A stretch of 64,000 nucleotides of DNA from Atrichornis clamosus (GCA_013400975.1 WBMZ01004648.1:434001-498000); one strand, 5' to 3'. Positions 1-14,790 are shown, counted from the stretch's first letter. The notes: generated by a model from the sequence alone, not told the origin. Numbers and translations are program-made.

Positions 1-3000
1 TAAAGCAATTTGGTTGAAAATAAACAAACAAAACAGGACAAGCAAATGACGAGCCTTGAACATTGTTTGAAAAGTTACTTTGGGACAGCTATTCAAGGGA
101 AAATAAATTTAAGATTCAAATTATAAATCACTAGGTGACTGTTGGTAAATATATAATTAGAAGCATTGTGGTGTCATTTTGAGATCCTAAGAGACCCTTG
201 ATATGTTGAACAGACCCACTAACAGGGTCAGACATCAAGGACTTCATTGCTAAAATTTCTTAAGAGTTAAAGTTAAAAAAAAATTAAATTCAAGGATAAA
301 TCCAGTTCTGATGGTTGGAAATTAATGTTTTGAAAAGCCAGTACCCACTATGAGACAAAGGAAGCTTTCTTTGAATCTGAGAAACCTGTATACAGTTCAG
401 TGTTATCAAATACAACCAAATTTTAAACAAGAAAACAGCTATAAGAACGTGGCAAGTCAATGTTTCTAGCTAACCAACAAGCTTTCAATTTACAGCTTAG
501 CTAAGTAGGGCAATGAAGTGACCACACCTTACACCTGAAGCTATTCTACTTCCAATTTTCTACAATGCCACTGGCATTAATCAGTTGCATGGTTAAAATC
601 ATTAGGGAAAACAAATTAAACACTACTTTATATGGAATCTAAATGTGTACAATTCATACATTAAGCATCTTTTGCTATGGCTTTTACACCCAGGTTTATC
701 TGAGGCTGCATTCCAGTGAAAATTGATATCATTTTTATGAGTATGTGAAACCATTATCAGTTTTAAAAATACTTTCGTAGCAGTGACTCAAAATCATTAG
801 GCTATACTTTCTCTTAGCTATCTAATTTTGTTAGTGGTCTAGAGACCTGATTTCAATTTGAGTCTTTCTAAGTTTGAAGATATTTTTCTGTGATTGCCTT
901 ATTTGTTTAGCCCACTGGCATGAATAATCAGGATTTTCCAGTGCTAGAAATGTATACACTAACAGAGAAATCTTGCTCTTACTACTAAAAGTCAAGAAAT
1001 AAGGATGCTTATTCTCTGAAGACTAGCAAGGTTTTTAATTAAATTCTGTCTTAAAAAAGCAAAAAACCCTCAAACTAAATTACTATGATGCAAGAGGTAA
1101 TCACAGGGTTGTGGTTCTGTGTTCTCTACGTATACATCAATAGTAATGATGTAAGACCTTCAGATGTGTATTGACTATAATAACGCAGTCTGAGGAACTG
1201 GAGGAAGTCTCCAGCAGCCAAGGACTGAGTAGTGCCGTGAACTGATGTCCCTACATGGGCAATCTAGAAAATATAAGAAACCTGATTTGTGGAGGACTGC
1301 AATTAAAATTTCTCCCACTGAGGAGGAAGAAGGAGGATTGTTGTCTGTGTCACAGCTGACCAAGAATGGTGGCTTCATTTTTTGAACTCTGCCATCAACT
1401 TATGCATAGAAGTAAGAATCCATCAGTAGTTATTATAAACCAAATGCTGCCAAAATCACATGTGAAACACTTTGTTCCACCTGAACTCTTTTAATTCTTT
1501 GATGTTTTTTCTCTCATTGATTGAATATGATGCTTATGGATAAGAGTGGTATCCATGAAATTTTCAAACATGGAACTGTTGATTTCCTCTTCTACAATTT
1601 CTTTCCCCTGAAGATAAGCCTGAAAATATATAACAACCAAATGCACTTTTGATGTCCATCAGAGGAGTGTTATTGAACAAAAGTCCTCCTGATGGTTTTT
1701 TGACCTTCTCTAGCTCTGTCTCTCCTAAGGACATGATTTCTTGGCCATTCCTTGCCACTGCAAGCTGACAGCCTATCTCAAAGCACGTAAGAGAAGAGAG
1801 AAAATAAATTCTGAGACAGTTAAATAGATTTTGAGAAAAACTTTGACTGTCTGTTCAGATGTTTTGTTGGGTCTTACAAACTTTAAGAATTTGGAGGAAA
1901 GAAAGTGGAATGAAAACCATTACCAGCCTACTTAATGACCAGCAGAGGTTCTACAAATCCCTCTTCAGATTGTGACAGCTTTTTCCCATTACTGATGTGG
2001 TGTAGATTAAAACACCTGAATCAGAGAAGAGAGAACAGGATCATTAACTTATCATTAACTTTCCTAATGAAGCAAGTTTTCTATAGAAGAAATCATATGG
2101 GTTTTAAACAGCTCAGGATACTAGCGAGAAGCTGATGTGGCGATAGGCCAATTATACTCTGTGTTTAAGGTTGGTCATAACAACTGAAATGGCACATAAA
2201 TTTTAGGTGGTCAGGGGGTTTCTTATGTTTGTCTTCATTGTGGATTATTATTTGCTGATGTAACTGGAAAAGGATCTTTTTGTAACACTACAAATATGGT
2301 AGGTGTTGTTGTCCTAAGCTGCAATCTGCAATGTAGTTAAATCATATGTCACAAGAAATGTTACAAAAATTTCATGCTTCAGCAATGTGTGAAGCAGCAG
2401 CTTAGATTCTGAACCTTGCCAGAGTTTCTGTAGAGCTGTCTCATTGCAACCTGCATTATGCTTGGTGTCTGACAGTATTAAGAAATCTTAATGCTAATAA
2501 CCATTTTTTTCTTTGCTTTTCGTTCACGGTTGAATTCTATAGTTTTCTCTAGGGCAGAAGAAACCTTTTCCTTTTCCCAGAACACAGGAATAGATAAAAT
2601 ATTAATTCAGTGCCTGACTTCCCTGCTCAACTGAAGTGTATATCCATTCACTGCAGTTAGAAAGGTATAGACCAGTAGCTTGAAACTGCAGTGCTTTCCC
2701 AGGGGCCCTCAAGAACAGAGTGTGTTTTTCAATGTCCATTAAAAGGTGAGTCAGATCTATACTTCATTTCACTTTTATTCCTCAAATCCAGAAACACAGT
2801 TCCGTAATTATGCTTTTCACTTGAATAAGACCTGCAAATATTTGAATGAGCTTAATAATAAAATCTCTATATTTTACATTACTTCTGAATACTAAATATT
2901 TATAGGTGTATTTTTATGTGACAAGCACGAATCCATTATCAATAATTGTTATTATGATAATAATGCTGATTATTATGATATTAATAATAATATTTATAAA

Positions 3001-4670
3001 ACATTTAAATGCTTACAAGTCTACTTCTAAAAGTAGGCCACAGGTTCAGTGCCACCTGACATTCCTTGAAGAGAGATACATTGGATATTCATTTTCAGAT
3101 CTTTACATCAATTTTTTTTTCTCTCTCTTTAAACTTCAAGAAATTTGGAAGAATGGTATGTAACTCTCTTCCCACCTATCACACTAAGTGAAATAAAGTC
3201 TATTGTAATCTTGTCTTTCCCTCAAATCAGAGAGAACAATACAACTCATTTCTTTTCTTTTTTCTTTTGCTTTTTTTTTTTTTAACTGCAATCAATCTGT
3301 CTTTGAGAAAATGTTCTAAATTGTAATTGTCACTTGCAACTTACTCTTTGCATAGACAATGACCAGAGTTTATAAACCTTTCCTGCCCTGGGGGTAATAC
3401 ATCCAAATCCTATGGCCACTAAGCACTTAAATTATGCCTTCAGGAAGCAAAAGAAATGGGGAGCTCAAGAAGTAACTTGTACAGGAAATGTGCAACAGCT
3501 TTTTGTCTGGTCATAGCATAATGTCAGGCCTGCCGTTGAGCCTCAGTGATTCCCAGAATGGAGCACATGCTCTCCAGTCTTGCTGCTAATCTGATGGTTT
3601 TTGCCTCTGCATGCAGGCTCATGAACTGTACTTACCCATGCAATATAAGTCAGCTACTCATCTTGATATATTCCATTTAGGTAGAAATTTAATTATCCAC
3701 TGAAGATGCTGAATTGCTTATCACAGGAGAATGCAGTTTGGCATTCATGTCTCAGGTGAGCTGATAGAGATTGCAGATTATAAAGTGTGAGTAACACAAA
3801 AATTATCTGTGTATCATTAGGAAATACTGAATAAAGAAACACTATTCTACTGTCATACTCAGTTTTCAGAGGGTGACAGAATATTTAGGTAAATTAAAGC
3901 ACTTGCTCCTTGCTCTTGGCTGTTGAGAAATTTTGCCCTGCCACCAGTTGGTCACCAGCTGATGTCCTGGTACATAAAGATGGACTGGTTTTAGTTTTGT
4001 GCAACTATACGTCTTACAAAAGATAAATCCGATTTATAGAAATAAGTATACTAGAACATCTAGTATAGATACTGGGTAGAGATACTTGTAACTATCTCTC
4101 CTTGTGCTTTTGCTTTCTGTTTCCTGGTCTGAATTCTCCCAAATTCTTAACCTCTAATTACAGAGAATATACAGCCTGCTCACTCACCATTACCTGCTCA
4201 TTGCTGTTCAATAGATCTTTCACGTTCATGCAGTTTTCAGGATTTCTGTAATGACGGCATCAAAACTGAAAACCGTATCCAGGGCATGTCTTCATTCTCC
4301 AGTCTGTAATGGTGCCTAAACCTTTTCCATAGAACACACTATGTGAAGTTTTGCTCACAGTGTATTCTTTGCAGAAAGTATTGTACTGATGTAAAATTTA
4401 TGTGTCATGGTTTAGACATTAATTTTTCTACTTGCAATTAGAAATGTATGAAAGTATTAATTTTCTTATGGAGATTATTGATACACAGAAATGATACTCT
4501 TAATGAATGCGGCTATTCATTATTCTGTCTTATTTCTACTTGAAGTTTAGAATAAAATATGGGGAAAATGGTACAAAAACTTAAGGTTATGGCTATTTCA
4601 TGCATCCTGATTCTGTTGATTTTGGCTTAAAAATGTCTCCTGCTGGTCTGGACAAGGGACTGCCTCAAAA

Positions 4671-4686
4671 TCAGCCAGCTGGCTGA
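4671..4686. repeat. 16-bp perfect palindrome with central E-box
   Basis: TCAGCCAGCTGGCTGA is its own reverse complement. The centre CAGCTG is an E-box core of the kind bound by bHLH proteins. No neighbouring gene or promoter gives it a role, and a short palindrome can arise by chance. Confidence 0.5.
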
Positions 4687-5856
4687 ATATTTTAAGGGAC
4701 TAAATCCCACTGACATAAGTGTTTTCTTTCTGAAGTAGAGACTAGACAACTCTTATGATAATGGATAAAAAGACACCGAAATATTTTAAAATGGAAAAAA
4801 AATTTCCAACTGGACTGAATCAAAAGCATTTTCCCTCCCATCTCCTTCCCTCCCTGCATGAAATTTGAGTAGTCTGTTTTTCTGGGGGACTGCAGGGGTT
4901 TGAAGTAACAGAATTTATTGCCACAAGCAGTGGGAAAGGTACAAGATTGCAAAGCTTCTGGACTGCTTGTCACTTCTTTGGCTGAAGATTTCAAGCTAAT
5001 GGAATCTGTACTAGAATAGATGCTATTATATTGCTAGCACCTGAAGGCATTTATAAAGCATCTTGGAGTACACTCACATTTATGAAGGAAACAAAAAAGT
5101 CATTTCCATGCAGAAATTACCAGGGAAATATAAAATGAGACAGTTAAGAAAAAAAAAAAGAAAAAAAGCAGATTTGGTAATGTATCTTACCTGTTTCAAG
5201 TGTTTAATAGCACATAACACCAATTCATCTTTTTGTTTGGGATTGCCTTATTCCCTTTCATGGTTCTCAAAACGAATTCATCAGAGAGCTAACATGGGCT
5301 ATTAAGATACAGAGACCCTTGTGTCAACTCTCCACATGCATCTGAATCATCCCAGCTCTCTGAATGTTGTAGCACACTGTGTAGGACAAAAAACTTGGTG
5401 CTAACTGGGACCTGCTTGGTCTGACAAATTAGATGTATTTAAAACACTTGCCTTAGGGAATAAATAAAAGATAATGTGTTTTTAGTATTTTCAAAAAATA
5501 AATCCCTGTTATCAAAACTCTGACAGAACAATTTTCACCAATTTCTCTGGCAGATGATTATTTTTTCACAGGGTTCTGGTTGCAGACATTTTGGTGGGAA
5601 GAAGAAAGCACAGATTTATACCTCAGCAATTACGTGAAAGTGTAATCTTCTTAGAAGAAGAACGGACAAGCAGTAAGCATTTGAATCTAGTCTACCTGAT
5701 TTGTTGCTGATAAACACCTTGTTGGCATGCAGATGATTGCTGGGCAGGGAAAGAGAGAATGAGAAAGAACAAAAGAAAACTTAAATCCCAGACTTTACTC
5801 TCAAAGGCCTCACAGCCCTCTCAATATACATGCTCAGCTCAGCATACACCAGAGGG

Positions 5857-5874
5857 GCTGCCAGCACTGGCAGC
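5857..5874. repeat. Perfect inverted repeat, 8-bp arms, 2-base centre
   Basis: The arms are GCTGCCAG and CTGGCAGC separated by CA. It lies in a locally GC-richer stretch. It could form a tiny cruciform or be a dyad binding site. There is no other support for function. Confidence 0.5.
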
Positions 5875-7561
5875 ATTCCTAATGTGGTAGATCAAGAAAG
5901 AGTCATTTTGACCAACACCACTTGATAGTTTTCATTACAATCTCCCTCTTAAGTCCACTGCACTGTAGCAGATCACTCAATCTATTTGCATTTTTGCTGT
6001 TGAGATTTAGTTCTATATAACAATGTATATTGTTATTCTAGACACTAGCCTTAGAATTTTTTAGGCATTCAGAGACACTTATCCTCTTTTCTCCATGTTT
6101 GATGACATTTCTTTAGAGCAATGACTGAAATTAAAGCTCTGTGGCAATCAAACTGGAAAATATTTTTTAAATCTTCTTAAAGACTCTCTCTTCTAACTTT
6201 TAAAAATAAATTACCTCTATTGTATGTCTTATTTATTTTTTCTACTGTTTCCTTTTATTTTCATTTTTCTTGGAAAGAAAAATTACAAGTAGAAGTTAAA
6301 ATGAGTATATTAATTGTTTCTGACAATGTCTAATGGCTGGGTGGAGATTTTCTAGATAATTGAAAAGTTATTTCTTCAAGAAATGTGGCTAAAAGCAACA
6401 GAATCATTTTAAACCCAAGCTTCTGGACTTCATATTTCAGTTGAATTTTAGTGAGCTTTAAATGGTCTGTGGATTGTATACATCCCCTTTTCAGTATTTC
6501 ACTTTACTACAACAATTCTTCTCTTTCAGAAATTATTATCGTTCAATGCCAGTTCTTCCACTACAAGTTAAGCTATAATAACTTCTACCAGTAGATGTAA
6601 ATCAGTGAAAAACTAATTATGGACTTGGTCTAGCTATATTTCCTTCTGTAAAGTTCATTTTGTAATTTTTTGTTACTCCATATCAATGGATTTTTCAATG
6701 TTTATGCTTTTGGGCCTTTTTATTTTCCCCAGAGTAACAAAAGTAATTGAACCCCAGAATTCTTTCATTGTTCTCCCAGAGTCTGTCTGAAGTCAGTTGG
6801 AGAAAATTCAGTGTCTCAAGTATTGCCAGACACGTTCAAAAACAAAATGAAAGCAGATTTTCCAGATGAAATCTGAAAGCATAGTACTGAAACCCTTTTT
6901 ACCAGTGGTTTCTGTCTATCCTTTTCTCTTATGCAAAGATTATTACTGATGTTTCGACAGACTGTAAAGTGACAGTCTCCTGGTAAATGTAAAACCATTC
7001 TATACAAGACTACTCTCTCAGTATATTTGAATTAGCTGCAGGCAGCTTTTTTCCTAAGTAGACCTCATAAATTACCAAAATACATGAAAAACAACCCTGT
7101 CATGCTGTTAGGAAGAGATGGGAACTAATGTATTATCGTGATATGAACGTATCAAATGTTTGACTTAGCATGCCCTTTATTTGAGGTAATGTGACATGTA
7201 CCCTGTCAAACAGGTGACTAGTATGAAAAGCATCTTCAGATGGAATTATTTCTCAGACTTTAACATATCTGCAAGAGCTACTTCAACATCCACAATTTCA
7301 TGGATGAGCCTTGAATATTTCCACCAGCCAGATCAATTGAAGCACGACTTCAGGTGGGAGAAAGGCAGTAGGCAGAGGTACTATATTCAAAACATGCAAG
7401 ATTGAGGTGCTGAAGTGAGAAGAAAAAAAAGAGAAAGAGTTGTAGTCATGTCTAAACTGTGATGTGCCTGCCTAAGATGATTGTAACACAGTTCTTCTGT
7501 CTTTCACACTGATATGAAATAAAACTGACTGCACTGGAATAGAAAAACAGTGAAAAGCGTG

Positions 7562-7592
7562 TCATAGAATCACAGAATCATAGAATGGTTTC
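7562..7592 (-). mobile_element. CR1 LINE, extreme 3' tip only
   Basis: The plus strand reads TCATAGAATCACAGAATCAT followed by AGAATGGTTT. This is the reverse complement of the avian CR1 3' end, where short ATTCTATG-type repeats follow the sequence read as AACCATTCTATG. Only about 30 bases match before the sequence becomes unrelated, so this is either an extremely 5'-truncated insertion or the last remnant of an old one. The element points to the minus strand. Confidence 0.75.
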
Positions 7593-10500
7593 TATAAAAT
7601 ATTTAGACTGTTTAAATAAAGTTACTGACTTTACTGGAAAAATCAAACATAACTTTCAATTGCCCTATCAAGATGTCTTACACTCATCTGAATTTTAAGA
7701 CAAACTTCTTTAGTCTCCACATTGCTTTACTATATTTTAAAGTTTGTCCTTCTAGAAAATCTGTCTTATTTTTCAAGCATCTCCAGATGATTTAGGAAAA
7801 GGTGATGAAAGATATGATATTCACTAGACACATTTATTTTTTTATGTGACAGACCTACATTTATTTAGAGAACATGGCCCAGCCACTTGAACTCTCATAG
7901 ATAGACCTTGACATTTATGAGCCAAAGAGAACAATTAACAACTCAATTGCCATAATAAATTAGCAATAAATTGAAATGTTGTATTCTACATTTATATTAT
8001 AGTCGATATTTCCAACTGCTCAGTTTCACCTAAAGTTCTGCAACAGATTCCTTTCGATCATAAGCACTACTCATGCTACTACTCTTAAAATACCAAGCAG
8101 GTAATGTGAGGGAAAAAATCCAATAAAAAAATAAAATTCATAAAAATGCAAAATTTCAGGATACTAATCACAATAGGCTAGTACTGCCTATGATGAGATA
8201 CATTATCTGTGCCCTTGGAAAATATCACAGCTATGCAAGACATTAATAACCTCATGCATGCTTCCTTATGATATACTATGCATCAAATAAATCAAAATGA
8301 TTTTTCTGTGATAAAGACAGCTATATTATACCTAGAGGTAGTCAATTAAGCAATAAGACACGACACTGGGTATATTGCACTAATTCATCTTGGGCTTGGT
8401 CATGAAAGGTGTTATCTCTCTCAAGCTTTCCCCCCACCTACTCACAGGACTTTAAGTGGAAGATGAGGCTATTAAGCACCTCACAGAATTAAGCCCCCAA
8501 TAATTTTCATTTTGATCTGATATATTCTCAGAGAATTTCTCTGATACTTGGTTACAGTTTCCATTCAGTGTCTTATTTTGAGTACCGAATTATGAATTGT
8601 CTTCAAAGCATTAATCATGCTTCCTTATGTTTGGCTTGAGGTAAAACTATACATTTCAAAGTGTAAACAAAATTAAAAATATGACATATATATTCTTATG
8701 TATGCATGTTTGTAGCTACTGAAATGCTTATAATTCCAAGGTAAGGGAGTAAAAATATATTAAAATAGGGTATGTATGTGTGAGACTGCTTACCTTTTTC
8801 TAAATAATCTTTTTCCTGATTTTTCTTGATACCTATGTATGTACATGATATGGCAGTTGATATGAATGGTTTACTTTGCCTTAAAAGTTGAGTGAAAGTG
8901 GATTAGATCTCATTTTGTCAGAAAGGCCTGTTTCAATAACTAAGGGCTAGAAAGGATTATGGGAAATTGTCTGCAGGAAAAGATGTACTAGTGGACTGAG
9001 CAAAAAGTAGCTGCACAGCTATCCCTTCATAATCTAATAAAATTGTGGCTGAATGGATTCTGAAGTTCCTTTTCTTTCCTCCTCTTTCCTTGCTGTAAGT
9101 GGGAAGTTCACCCGGTCCTGAATGGAGATGGCTCTCAAGTTCCCTTTATAGGTTATATTGTGTGATTCTGCACCTGAAAATGTAGTTTATAGCATCTGCT
9201 GACCAAGCTGAACCTCAGATAGCTGAGCTCCTCAGCCGTAGGGTGAATGCTGGTGGAAAGAACTCTGGATGAAATAACGTTTTCCCAAAATCCCTAAATA
9301 CCATTTATTTATTCAAGGGTCTGCAAAAGCTGCAATTTGTTCTCACTATTGATAACGTTCTATACAAATAGCATAACAAATCAGACGGGAGAAATCTTGT
9401 GGCAGTGACCAGAACACTACAGAAAATTTTTCTAAGTATTTTATTATGTGTATTTTAAATGCAGAATTCTCATTATCTGACTAAGCAAAACTAACAAGTA
9501 ATTAACTACAGAGAAGACGTAGATGTAGGAAGGAATCCTTATTTAGGAAAATGACCATATACTTACATTAAAGTATGCTATTAAACACTGAAAGGAAGAT
9601 CACTCAGTGAAAAACTAAACATGACACCATGTGGATAGTATAAGAATATGTATTCTTACAATGCAGTTTTAAGGAAAACAACCGAAATGTGATATGCATC
9701 TCATAGTCCAAGCCCAGAGAAGACTGCAAATTCAAATTCTGTAAAAAAAAAAATCTGTATTTATTACATACTAAATTAAAAGAGCTACATTCATAACGGA
9801 CCTTTAGATAATTATGAAATACGTGTGGATACAGGAATTGGATTCCTATGTAGGGAAATGTTCTGGCTATGTTTAGGTGTTCTTAAGGGAGTTTAGAAAT
9901 ATAAAGAACCTTGCCTAATCATTCCAATTTTCACATCTCTTCACTGCATATGTTAAATCTGTTGTAAAGGACACATAGGTACCTCCTCCAAAGATGCCAC
10001 AAAAAAATCACATCATCAATATCCCATGAATACTTTCATGCTCAGTTTATGAAGCAAATTAAAAAATTTTTAGCTGAAAAAGACCATTACAGAACTCTGT
10101 ACTAAATTTGCCAGGATAGTAATGAATTTGCATATTGTCAAAACATGCTGCATGATATCATTGAAGATAGCGTTAATTACCAAATCTAACACTAATTCAA
10201 TAGGCAGGGAAATTCTGTTTCAGCCATTCAAATGCTGTGGCTTATGCTAGCAGGAAATAGAGCCCAAGTTCCCATGTTACTGAAATTTCTGCAGTAAATA
10301 GGGATATGTATTATAAAAAGAGAATTACAAGTTCATTAGGCAGTACTACCTTTACATCTCAAAGATCAAATAGTTGTAAGAAAGAGCTGCAGGCCATGCC
10401 TGAATTGCTATTTTGCTTCTCTCCAGGCCCTGTAAGATCTTATTTTCTTTTGGTGCTCTACTGTACTGATAAAAAGACAAATCTCTTGCCACTGTTCTAC

Positions 10501-11318
10501 CGAAAAAAAAAAGAACTTTTTAGTGCCACCTGTTGGTACAATTTGAAAACAAGTAGCAAACTGGCTCACCACGTGTAGGATAGAAAGTGAAAAATATGAC
10601 CTGTTGAGTATCAGAGAAGAAAATAAATCAGTTCTCAGTTCACTTTGATTTTTAAAATTTTTCTTTTTTTTTTTTTAGCGTTTTAAATATTTTTAAAAGT
10701 ACAATAAATTTTGATTCAGTGAGTGCTTAACAGGAACATAAATTCTCTCCTGTTTCATGAGGTATTGAAGAAATAAAATAGGAGTTCAAAATTAAGTTTA
10801 TTCATAAGTTCAGCTGAATTAGGCAAATATAAAACCAGAAGGGCTGTTGGTAAGAAGGTTGAGTGGAGGAAAAGTCCTCGTTAATTGTCAAGGCAAGATG
10901 ATCAATCGCAAAAGAATTCAAAGCAATAAGATGTCGCATATAGCTCAAAATCTACTTTTTTGATCTCTTGCTGTGGGATGCTTCCTTAATTTCAGAAGGG
11001 ATAGCAAAAAAAATTCAAAACAGTAGCAGAAATTAAGCAATTATTAATATCTTGCAATGGTCTCATCACTCCAAAGTGTTTATCCTGTAAGATTCTAGTC
11101 ATAACAGCTACTTCTTTCTCCTTTACAGTCAAAGAAAACACTGTATCTGCTGAGGGCGATTCATCTCAGTAGTCGCAAACACCTTGCCTTTGGATGGAAG
11201 GAGATATCTTTCTCCACTGACCACAGAAGAAGGCTAGACTAGTAGTTTGGGCTAGACATGCAACTTTGAGATGGCTGATGGTAGATGAATCCAACTACTG
11301 AGATCAGGGTACAAGATT

Positions 11319-11377
11319 AAAACCAAAAACAAACACCAAAAAAAAAAAAAAGAAAGAAAGAAAAGAGAAAAAAGAAA
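11319..11377. repeat. A-rich tract ending in GAAA-type repeats
   Basis: A run of A with AAAC-like and then GAAAG-like units. It could be the relic of a retroposon poly(A) tail, but the sequence upstream (11200-11320) has no coding similarity that I recognise. It is therefore left as simple sequence. Confidence 0.55.
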
Positions 11378-12317
11378 CTGCCCACACCACCCTCGTTATA
11401 TAAGGTATGTATGTACATGCCTAGCTGCAAGTAAAGTCAATTAAATTGTTCATTGAAGATATTGGAAAGGAACATTAAATATTTACAGCAAGTTTCAAAT
11501 TGTTTTCATTTAACAAATTTCAAATTGGGCTCATTTTCATTTTTTTGAAAGCATTCCTGACATATTAATCAATGATTTTATAAACAGATACTAAAATATT
11601 TTCTGAAGTCTGTTCTTAGTAAAAAAAAAAAATAAATTCATTAACTATTTGAAAAAAAAAAATTTGATTTCTACAAATACTGACTAAATTTTGAAGCGAA
11701 ATTTATTATAAACAACACATCTGAAAGAAATCTATGCTTGCACAGGATTTTTTTTCTTTTTTTTTGCAACTGAATCAACTTTTTCACGGAGGTATATGAG
11801 ACACTTGGGTCATCTTTACTATTTATATTCTTGAAACTCAGCACTAGTAAATAATATTAGATTATTTTTAGGAATAATAGGATTAGAACCTAAAATTCTA
11901 TGTAGGAATTCATATCTGGAAAAAAGCCCAGTGGTAAAACCAATTAATACATATTTCATCCACTCAGCATAGGAAGGACAAATGGGAATTCACACAGTAT
12001 GTTAGGAGTTTAAACTCTGCTTTAATTTTTCCATACCACTACTCATAAACCAGCTTTGTCCTTTTATCATCACTGAGATTTACCTGTTCTCCTGCTCCTG
12101 ATAATGCATTGTTTATTTTGGTTATTTAAAATATCAGTGTCAGAAAAAGAGCAAATGAAAAAGCACAAACGGAAGAGGAAAATTTAAAACAGAGAAGGTG
12201 AAGCAGCAGAACTCCCCAGGATGAAGGTGGAGAAGACATGCCAGAAAATCAAAATGTAAAAGTATGGAACAAGAATCAGATGGGTGGAAAGTAGGGCTGG
12301 AGAATAACAGCCTGTTT

Positions 12318-12382
12318 TCTCTCCCACTGAAGTCAGTGGAGAAAGTCCCATTGACTTAAAAAGGAAAAGATCAGACCATCTT
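12318..12382. repeat. Possible old amniote interspersed repeat fragment
   Basis: It contains the palindrome CCACTGAAGTCAGTGG (12324-12339), followed by TCCCATTGACTTAAA and then GATCAGACC. From memory, palindromes of the form CCATTGACTTCAATGG followed by GGATCAGGCC are typical of a widespread old repeat in turtles, crocodilians and birds. The family name is not certain to me and the match is short. Confidence 0.35.
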
Positions 12383-14714
12383 TACAGCGTGTGTTTATTC
12401 TGCTGTCGAGTTGGTATTCATGCTTCTGTATAATTCTAAGTCCATGAGGTAGTGCTCCCTTCATTTCATCTAACGTCTCTTCCTTTAAGTTCCTCTGTGC
12501 TTTTTTTCCTCCTCATGGATGCTAGCCATGCTGAATTCAGTTATACTGGTGCTTGTATATTTGATTAAAAGATAGTTGTCTGAGTTATTTGAAGTTCTGC
12601 TAGGAGAAAGACTTCATTGTTCAAGGGTTATTATTACTCTGTCTCACGCTCTATTTCTCTCTTTCTCTCCTAAGGTACTGCAGTGCCTATAATGAAGTGA
12701 ATCCAAATGACTACTTTCAGACGGGCAAAGAACCTGACAAGCACACAAAATATTCTTTTAACACTGGTCTGAACTAATCATCCAAAGGGATTTTCTGTTT
12801 CATTTATGGGATTTGATTCTCCCATGTGTTTTTCTTCTAATGTGATTGTACTGATGCAAAATCAGAAGCACTGGTAAAAAGGCTGGCATGCTTTCAATCT
12901 GCAGGACTTCATAAAAATTCTGGAGAAACTGAACTAGCCTCCAGCTGGTAATGGGGGCAGTCTGGTGGAGTAATAGCAACGCGGAAGGCATTAGCACCTG
13001 CAGGGCAAATTCCCTCCTGTGTCCCATTTTTTCACTATACAAATGCAAGAGGGTGCATTTGGACTTCCCTCAGTGGGTGTAAAGGAGGTACAGCCGTGTG
13101 GCTGCTTGACACTTGAGTTTCTGTTCCCTTTGTACTGATTTGATTATCACAAGGAACTGGTAGGTTAAAGCCTCTACTACGAAGTACTAAATCAGATGAT
13201 GATATTTTGTCAGTAAGAGAAAGCTTGGGAATAGTCACACAACTGAAGTTTTAATATAAACTTCACAACTCAGGATGACATTTAGAGTTTTCTCTTTATT
13301 GTTTCTTTTATTTCTTTTAACAATTCCCCCAAAGAGTGAAGTTGGCAGAGAAGCTATCAGCAGATCCTGACAATGTTTCTTCTGGAATGAGGTGCATTAT
13401 TTTCTGAGTGTTGTAATCAGTATTGTCTCCAACTTCCACTACTTGTCACACATTCTTTTCATCAGCCTTCATTCTGCTACCTTAATAAAGTTTTCACCTT
13501 CTGTTTTTTTGCTTATTTTGTCCTCTCCCTGTCGCTTGACATGTTTTACATGAATTGTTTTACAATTAATTTTTTTAAACATTTCAAACAAATCAACAAA
13601 GTAACATGCTGTTGTTTCAAGTGAACTTAGCCCTCTTTTTGTATGTTTTGACTTTTCTATCCCTTCTCTACAACCATTTACCAGGCAAGTTTTGGATCTG
13701 GAGCAATGGCTGTTCTTCTGCACTTGTTTCACAAGCATGGACTTGAGCACACTTTTGAAACCAAACTGTGGTTATAAATTCTGTGTAGAATTATGTCTAT
13801 ACCTGAGGAAAGGATTTTCAGCTGTCTTGTATCTGTAGTTTTGAGTGTGCAACCTAACTTTTGTAGACTTAATATAAGGAAGGATAAGAGAGGTACAATC
13901 TTTAGCTTTGAGATATTGCTAGAACACTTTTCCCCACTGAAGATGTAGAATGAAGTATAAGCATAATCATACTGGAAAGTTGAGCACAGGTCTAAGTCCT
14001 CTACCAGCCTTAAAGTGGTTGAACAAAGAGATGTGGAGTTTCATCTGCTTTTCAAAACATTCTAAAGGTAGGATTTCTGACCATGTGGCCTACCCCTCCC
14101 ATTACATTAACGTATAGTGCAATAGGAGTAGAATAGTCTAGATAATTGGAAGCAAAATATTACAATAAATTTATATGCTCTAGAAGGTATGCGCATGGGA
14201 ATATGTGCCATGACATAAGCTATGTGGAGGAGATGAGTGAGTCTTGGCTTCACCTTGTTATAAACAGGTCTGTGTACCTGGACCACAAGGCAAAATTCAC
14301 ATCTCAGGAGGATGAAACAACTTTTGTATTGCTGCAATTGTTAAGGAGCATTCACATAAGAAAAGAGGTTTTCAGTATGAACAACCTACTTAGGACATAT
14401 AGAATAAGAATAATTTGCTTTTAATTTAAAAGCAAGGAAGAATTTCCCTTTACCCCTTTCTTTGTCTCCCACAAACATAATGATCCATTCAATGGGGTTT
14501 TTACCAGGCAAATTACAGTTCAAAAGATTCCAGAAGTGCTCTAACAGCGGAGGTGATCTCTGCAGGAACCATTAAGTCAAGGCTATTTCATTTTTGTAGT
14601 CAATGCCCACTCTGAGTAGAGGCATAGGTTTGGTTCACCTTACCAAAGTTAGAATTATAGGTATTTTGCACTGCTGCAGTTCACTTCCAGATTCATAAAG
14701 CTCTAGGACAATCC

Positions 14715-14790
14715 TAATGGCAGGTGTAGTTCTAAAACTGGGTCAAGACTAGGTCTTTGTGTACAAAGAGCTCACACATACTTAATGGGG
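14715..14790 (+). repeat. Possible old amniote interspersed repeat fragment
   Basis: The pattern of GGCAGGTGTAG, then GGTCAAGACTAGGTCTTTGT, then GTACAAAGAGCTCACA loosely follows a repeat I remember from turtle and crocodilian DNA. In that repeat, a 'GTACAAACACAG...CCCCAAAGAGCTTACA' phrase is common. The match is weak and other explanations are possible. Confidence 0.25.

Larger units (their letters stand above)
1..7561. other. AT-rich intergenic or intronic DNA, no gene seen
   Basis: Both strands are broken by frequent stops, and the open stretches are under about 100 codons with no recognisable domain. Minor items are a 16-bp perfect palindrome at 4671-4686, an 18-bp palindrome at 5857-5874, a T-rich run near 3264-3283 and an A-rich run at about 5149-5168. 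I see no splice-bounded coding segment or promoter that I could defend. Confidence 0.6.

Noticed and set aside
12660..12790. Candidate exon after a pyrimidine tract ending in CTAAG
   Set aside because: It looks like an acceptor site followed by ACTACTTTCAG, but every frame through it soon meets stops and the translation resembles nothing known.
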